A stretch of DNA of 18,195 nt from an uncultured Clostridia bacterium. GTDB lineage: Bacteria > Bacillota > Clostridia > Lachnospirales > Lachnospiraceae. Location of the stretch: positions 1-18,195 of the forward strand of contig CAMONF010000074.1 of assembly GCA_946620335.1 (NCBI GenBank), given 5' to 3'. Below the pieces are notes generated by a model. The model was not told where the DNA came from. It did not search any database and saw nothing but the letters and a program-made list of their open reading frames with translations. Positions 14,708 to 18,195 of the stretch are shown here, in pieces. The position numbers and the translations under genes are program-made. The first letter of the stretch is position 1; each line of letters starts with the position of its first letter.

Positions 14708-17134
14708 TCAGTTATGCTTGAGCGAAAAGTCCTGGGTGACCATGGACAGATTCGGGTTGTAGTAGGGATCGCCGTCCCTTAAGATCTCGGGCCAGCGTTT
14801 CTGGAAGATGGCCATCTCGTTCTGGAACCGGGCCACCTTCTCCGGGTTGCCCTGGTCGAGGCCCCTGGACTTGGACTCATAGTGGTAGAGCTCGCAGAAG
14901 GGGTTGTAGACGATCAGGTACCCGGCCTTGCGGATCTTCATGCACAGGTCGATGTCGTTGAAGGCGACGGCCAGCTCCTCCGTGAAGCCGCCCACCGCGT
15001 CGAACACGCTCTTTTTGACCATCATGCAGGCCGCGGTGACCGCAGAGTAGTCCTGCTGGCAGATGATCCGGTGCTGGTAGCCGGTCTCGCCCCTGCCCTG
15101 GTTGACGAAGGCGTGTCCGGCAATTCCGCCCCAGCCGACAATGACGCCGGCGTGCTGGATGGTGTTGTCCTCGTAGTAGAGTCTCGCGCCGACGGCGCCG
15201 ACGTCCGGCCTGCGGCAGAAGTCCACCAGCTCCCCGATCACGTCGTCGCTGATGAATTCCGTGTCGTTGTTGAGCAGGAAGAGGAATTCCCCGGTGGCAT
15301 AGCGGGCGCCGAAGTTGTTGATCTTCGAGTAGTTGAAGGGGCCTTCGAAATAGACCACCTTGACCCTGGGATCCTCAGCCTTCAGCTTCTCGTAGTAGGC
15401 GAAGGTCTCCGGCTCCGTGGAGTTGTTTTCCACGATCAGGATCTCGAGTTCGGGATAGATGACCCCCTTGTCCATGCTCTTGATGCACTTGTCCAGGTCC
15501 TCGATGTGGTCCTTGTTGGGAATGAGGACCGTGACAGACGGCTTGTCGGGCCAGTGGTAGCGGGTCCGGTAAATGCCCGGGAACTCTCCCATCTCCGCCT
15601 CCGCCGGCAGCCCCAGCCTCGCGTAGTGGGCATTGATGGCGCGTTTGCCGGCCTCGAAGGCGTAGGTCTTGCTCTCCGGGTTGGCGGCTGTGCTTCCCTC
15701 GAAGAAGCGCCAGTGATAGAGGATCTTCGGGATATGGACGATATGGTCCGTCGCCTCCGTGCAACGCAGGACGAAGTCGTAGTCCTGGGCACCGTCGAAG
15801 GCCGGGTCGAGAAGACCCACCCGTTCGAGGAGGCTCCTCTTCACAGTCAGCAGGTGGCAGATATAGTTGACGGACCGGAGAAAGTCCGGGTCGAAATCGG
15901 GCTTAAGGTTGGGCTGCATGTACTTGTCGCCGATGCCGATCTTGTCCTCGTCGCTGTAGAGGAACTCGGCCTCCGGGTCCCTGCGGATGGCAGCCGCGTT
16001 CTCATAGAGGGCGTTGGGCGTCAGCAGGTCGTCGTGGTCGGCGAAGACGATGTAATCGCCCTTCGCCGCCGCGATGGCGGCATTGGTATTCTCCGCGATC
16101 CTCAGCTGCCGGCCGTTCCGGACGGCGTGAATGCGGCCGTCGGAGGCCTCCAGCTCATCCAGAAGAGCATTCAGCGGCGTGTCCTCACCGCTGCCGTCGG
16201 AGAGAATGAGCTCCCAGTTCTCATAGCTCTGGGCCTTGACCGAGTCGACCAGTGCCCGCAGATACTCCTCCGGCGTCTTGTAGAGCGGCACCACGATGGA
16301 GAAGAGCGGCGCCGGATCGAAGCGGTCCGCCCGCTGCCGGGCCAGGACCCGGTCGGAGGGCAGGTGCTTTTTGATCCAGTCGGCGTAGATCACCGGCCGC
16401 ATGGCCGGATTGAAGAGCTTGTCGTAGACCTTCTCAGCCAGGGGCTTTAAGCCGTGGTACTTGAAGTACTCAACGCCCTTTTTGGCCAGGCGGGAAGCCT
16501 TGGCCGTCCTCGCGGAGATGATGTCCGTCCGATAACACTGGAGCAGCTTCTCGTCCCCGGCCCGGAAAGCCACATAGATCTTTCCCTTGGGCACGGGCCG
16601 GATCTCGATGTTGAAGCCGCACATGGGATCCACGGCGAACTCGTCGAAGAGGTCGGCCACGTCCAGCCGCTTGTAGCGGGTGATGACGTCCCGAATGGGC
16701 TTTTTATTTTCATCGAGGACGGCCATCTCCACCGGAACCGTGGAGACCGCCCAGCCCTGAAGGCGGAGCAGCCCGTCCTTTTGGTTGACCGTGAAGTCGT
16801 CCACGAAGACCTTGCAGGCGTTCATTTTCTCGGCCAGGGCGGCGGCGCCGATCTCGAAGCAGAGCCGGCGGCCGCTGTCGCGGGCCACAAAGACCTTCAG
16901 CTTTTTGTGCTTTTCGATATCCGCCGGTATCCGGAAGCGGACCTCGGCCTCGCAGCCGCCGTAGCGCTCATCCACATTCTGGGTGATATAGCGGACCTCG
17001 GCCGGGAAGGGCTTTCCGTCCAGGAAGGCTTCCACCTCCGCGGCGGGCACCAGGTGCCCCCGCAGGATATAGAGGTCCTTCTCTGTCAGGGAAAACCGGT
17101 CGTTCCGAATCAGAAAGCCATCATTTCTTATCAT
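14708..17134 (-). CDS. Two-domain family 2 glycosyltransferase with extra N-terminal region
   Basis: This 808-residue enzyme has three parts. Residues 1-205 are a mostly beta-type region of unknown function containing RLQGWAVSTVPVEMAVLD (124-141). Residues 206-275 are a helical linker that resembles the N-terminus of the 594-residue paralog. Then come two GT-A domains: domain 1 with FSIVVPLYKTPEEY (278-291) and ADHDD (365-369), and domain 2 with SVTVLIPNKD (533-542), VENNSTEPETF (568-578), LLNND (620-624), AVAFNDIDLC (722-731) and ELYHYESKSRG (748-758). An open frame continues to 17236, but the ATG at 17134 has a GAGGAG site with 7-base spacing and starts a normal-looking protein, so the longer form is rejected. 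It probably elongates the lipid-linked glycan. The N-terminal region might bind glycan or a partner; this is a guess from architecture. Confidence 0.9.
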   Translation of the reverse strand: MIRNDGFLIRNDRFSLTEKDLYILRGHLVPAAEVEAFLDGKPFPAEVRYITQNVDERYGGCEAEVRFRIPADIEKHKKLKVFVARDSGRRLCFEIGAAALAEKMNACKVFVDDFTVNQKDGLLRLQGWAVSTVPVEMAVLDENKKPIRDVITRYKRLDVADLFDEFAVDPMCGFNIEIRPVPKGKIYVAFRAGDEKLLQCYRTDIISARTAKASRLAKKGVEYFKYHGLKPLAEKVYDKLFNPAMRPVIYADWIKKHLPSDRVLARQRADRFDPAPLFSIVVPLYKTPEEYLRALVDSVKAQSYENWELILSDGSGEDTPLNALLDELEASDGRIHAVRNGRQLRIAENTNAAIAAAKGDYIVFADHDDLLTPNALYENAAAIRRDPEAEFLYSDEDKIGIGDKYMQPNLKPDFDPDFLRSVNYICHLLTVKRSLLERVGLLDPAFDGAQDYDFVLRCTEATDHIVHIPKILYHWRFFEGSTAANPESKTYAFEAGKRAINAHYARLGLPAEAEMGEFPGIYRTRYHWPDKPSVTVLIPNKDHIEDLDKCIKSMDKGVIYPELEILIVENNSTEPETFAYYEKLKAEDPRVKVVYFEGPFNYSKINNFGARYATGEFLFLLNNDTEFISDDVIGELVDFCRRPDVGAVGARLYYEDNTIQHAGVIVGWGGIAGHAFVNQGRGETGYQHRIICQQDYSAVTAACMMVKKSVFDAVGGFTEELAVAFNDIDLCMKIRKAGYLIVYNPFCELYHYESKSRGLDQGNPEKVARFQNEMAIFQKRWPEILRDGDPYYNPNLSMVTQDFSLKHN

Positions 17135-17266
17135 CCTGTGTCTCCTCGTCGGGCGCAGGGCACCAGGTGCCCTTGCATCTTGAAAACGGCTTCTTCCGCC
17201 GGGCGGAAAGGATTTTTCTGCCCAGGTCACTTCCAAAAGGGAGGACCTGGCGAAAACCCGGAGCCG
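17135..17266. other. 132-base gap with three inverted repeats
   Basis: The gap between two paralogous glycosyltransferases carries three dyads in a row: GGGCACC/GGTGCCC at 17158-17172 (1-base centre), TTCCGCC/GGCGGAA at 17194-17208 (1-base centre), and CCAGGTC/GACCTGG at 17222-17250 (15-base loop). In the minus-strand transcript they form a structured leader that ends about 10 bases before the ribosome binding site of the 808-residue gene. None has a U-tract on the minus strand, and no promoter is evident. Confidence 0.5.
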
Positions 17267-18195
17267 TTATGAATTCCCGTCCTCAGTCACCTCTTCCCGG
17301 GCCTTCTGCAGGACCGAGTAGTTGGGCGGCATGGTGCCCCTGAGGACGTAATCGGACGTGTCATAGTCCAGATTGGGGTTAAAATAAGGATCTCCCTTCT
17401 CGAAGATCTCCGGCCAGCGGTCCCGGAGGCGTCTGGCCTCGGCCATCTGGCGGGCATGCTTCTTCGGGTCCTGCTTCTCGTCGTCGGACCCTCTCGAGAG
17501 GGATTCATAGTGGTAGAGCTGGCACCAGGCGTTGTAGACCACCAGGTAGCCGGCCTCCCGGACCTTGAGGCAGAGGTCCACGTCGTTGTAGGCCACCGCC
17601 AGCTCCTCGTCAAAGCCGCCGACCGCCTCGAAGACATGGCGCGGCATCATCATGCAGGCCGCCGTCACGGCGCTCACGTCCTGGGTCTTGAAGACCCGGC
17701 CGTAGTAGCCTCCGGAATCCCGCTTCTCCAGGTGGCAGATGTGGCCGGCCACGCCGCCGATGCCGACGACGATGCCGCAGTGCTGGAGCCTGTCGTTGGG
17801 GTAATACAGTCTCGCGCCGACAGCGCCCACGTCTCCCCGCTGGCAATAGCCGAGCATCTCCTCGATCCAGCGCTCAGTGATGACTTCCACATCGTTGTTG
17901 AGGAAGAGGAGGTAGTCGCCCTTGGCGCTCTTCACCGCGAAATTGTTGATGGCCGAGTAGTTGAAAGGCTTGTCCCAGACCACCACGCGGAGGTTGTCAT
18001 GCTGCTTCTGAAGCTCCTCGTAGAGGGCGAAGGTCTCCGGCTCCGTCGAATTGTTCTCGCAGATGACGATCTCGAAGTTTTTGTAGGTGGACTTCTCGTA
18101 AATGGAGTCCACTGCCCTCTTCAGAACATCCCGCAGGTCCTTATTGGGGATGATGATGGACACCAGCGGCTCGCCCTGGATCTCGTACTCGGTCC
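17267..18195 (-). CDS. Two-domain family 2 glycosyltransferase, 5' part missing at window edge
   Basis: Only the C-terminal 308 residues are visible. The frame stays open to the window edge and, before the GTG at 18163 that could be mistaken for a start, reads TEYEIQGEPLV, matching the inter-domain linker of the 594-residue paralog. This is therefore the second GT-A domain of a longer enzyme whose first domain lies beyond the edge. It shows SIIIPNKD, CENNSTEPETF, FNYSAINN, FLNND, GARLYYPND, GGFDEELAVAYNDVDLC and QLYHYESLSRG in the same order as the paralogs, and ends with an extra tail of about 30 residues after the NPNL block. Its role is expected to be chain elongation on the cytoplasmic face, like its neighbours. 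Function beyond glycosyl transfer is not inferable. Confidence 0.9.
   Translation of the reverse strand, partial: TEYEIQGEPLVSIIIPNKDLRDVLKRAVDSIYEKSTYKNFEIVICENNSTEPETFALYEELQKQHDNLRVVVWDKPFNYSAINNFAVKSAKGDYLLFLNNDVEVITERWIEEMLGYCQRGDVGAVGARLYYPNDRLQHCGIVVGIGGVAGHICHLEKRDSGGYYGRVFKTQDVSAVTAACMMMPRHVFEAVGGFDEELAVAYNDVDLCLKVREAGYLVVYNAWCQLYHYESLSRGSDDEKQDPKKHARQMAEARRLRDRWPEIFEKGDPYFNPNLDYDTSDYVLRGTMPPNYSVLQKAREEVTEDGNS

Noticed and set aside
14882..16450. A 522-codon plus-strand frame opposite the 808-residue glycosyltransferase, and similar frames at 5348-6568 and 6572-7609
   Set aside because: All lie entirely opposite genes with clear family motifs and show the same Val/Asp/Gly/His-rich antisense composition.
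17135..17236. N-terminal extension of the 808-residue glycosyltransferase to 842 residues
   Set aside because: The extension covers a dyad-rich gap, reads as a Pro/Arg-rich random sequence, and the ATG at 17134 has a good ribosome binding site.
18161..18163. GTG at 18163 as the start of the rightmost glycosyltransferase
   Set aside because: The frame continues upstream to the edge with the linker sequence conserved in the paralog, so this codon is an internal valine.
1..18195. CRISPR array, tRNA, rRNA, prophage or insertion sequence
   Set aside because: No regularly spaced repeats, cloverleaf-like sequence, ribosomal RNA segment, integrase or transposase frame was seen on either strand.

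Overview
The window is a GC-rich (about 60% by eye) bacterial segment in which every convincing gene lies on the minus strand, so transcription runs from high to low coordinates. A LytR-CpsA-Psr (LCP) ligase, a YfhO membrane protein, a ClpX with a four-cysteine zinc finger, signal peptidase II and strong GGAGG-type ribosome binding sites together point to a Gram-positive Firmicute. A Clostridia or Lachnospiraceae-like genome is my best guess, but it rests on gene content and no 16S or tRNA gene is present.

Layout, in the direction of transcription. (1) 18195-8246 is a surface-glycan block. It holds a two-domain GT2 glycosyltransferase cut by the window edge, an 808-aa GT2 with an extra N-terminal region, a GT-C/DUF2142-like integral membrane protein, a YfhO-family membrane protein, a 594-aa two-domain GT2, and a WbbL-like single-domain GT2. 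(2) A near-consensus promoter at about 8069-8103 starts a second unit: a polyprenyl-phosphate sugar-1-phosphate transferase (the committed first step of an undecaprenyl-linked glycan), an LCP ligase that would attach the finished polymer to the wall, and a rhamnosyltransferase-like GT2. A perfect 12-bp dyad at 4277-4309 closes this unit. (3) 4213-52 is an envelope-protein and proteolysis block: an HtrA-type membrane-anchored serine protease, a ClpX-type unfoldase with an altered RKH loop, and a divergent LspA.

Together the genes describe the cytoplasmic and membrane part of a wall-linked heteropolysaccharide pathway, probably with rhamnose-like sugars. The initiating transferase loads lipid carrier, the soluble GT2 enzymes extend the chain, GT-C and YfhO proteins modify it outside the membrane, and the LCP enzyme ligates it to peptidoglycan. 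No flippase, ABC exporter, Wzy polymerase or nucleotide-sugar synthesis gene is visible; these would lie beyond the right edge or elsewhere.

Nothing here is clearly a wholly new system. The best leads are the ClpX variant beside htrA and lspA, the nested architecture of the tandem GT2 paralogs, the YfhO/GT-C pair without its usual partners, the tandem repeats in the cytoplasmic tail of HtrA, and the dense perfect dyads in the intergenic gaps. No gap exceeds about 240 bases.
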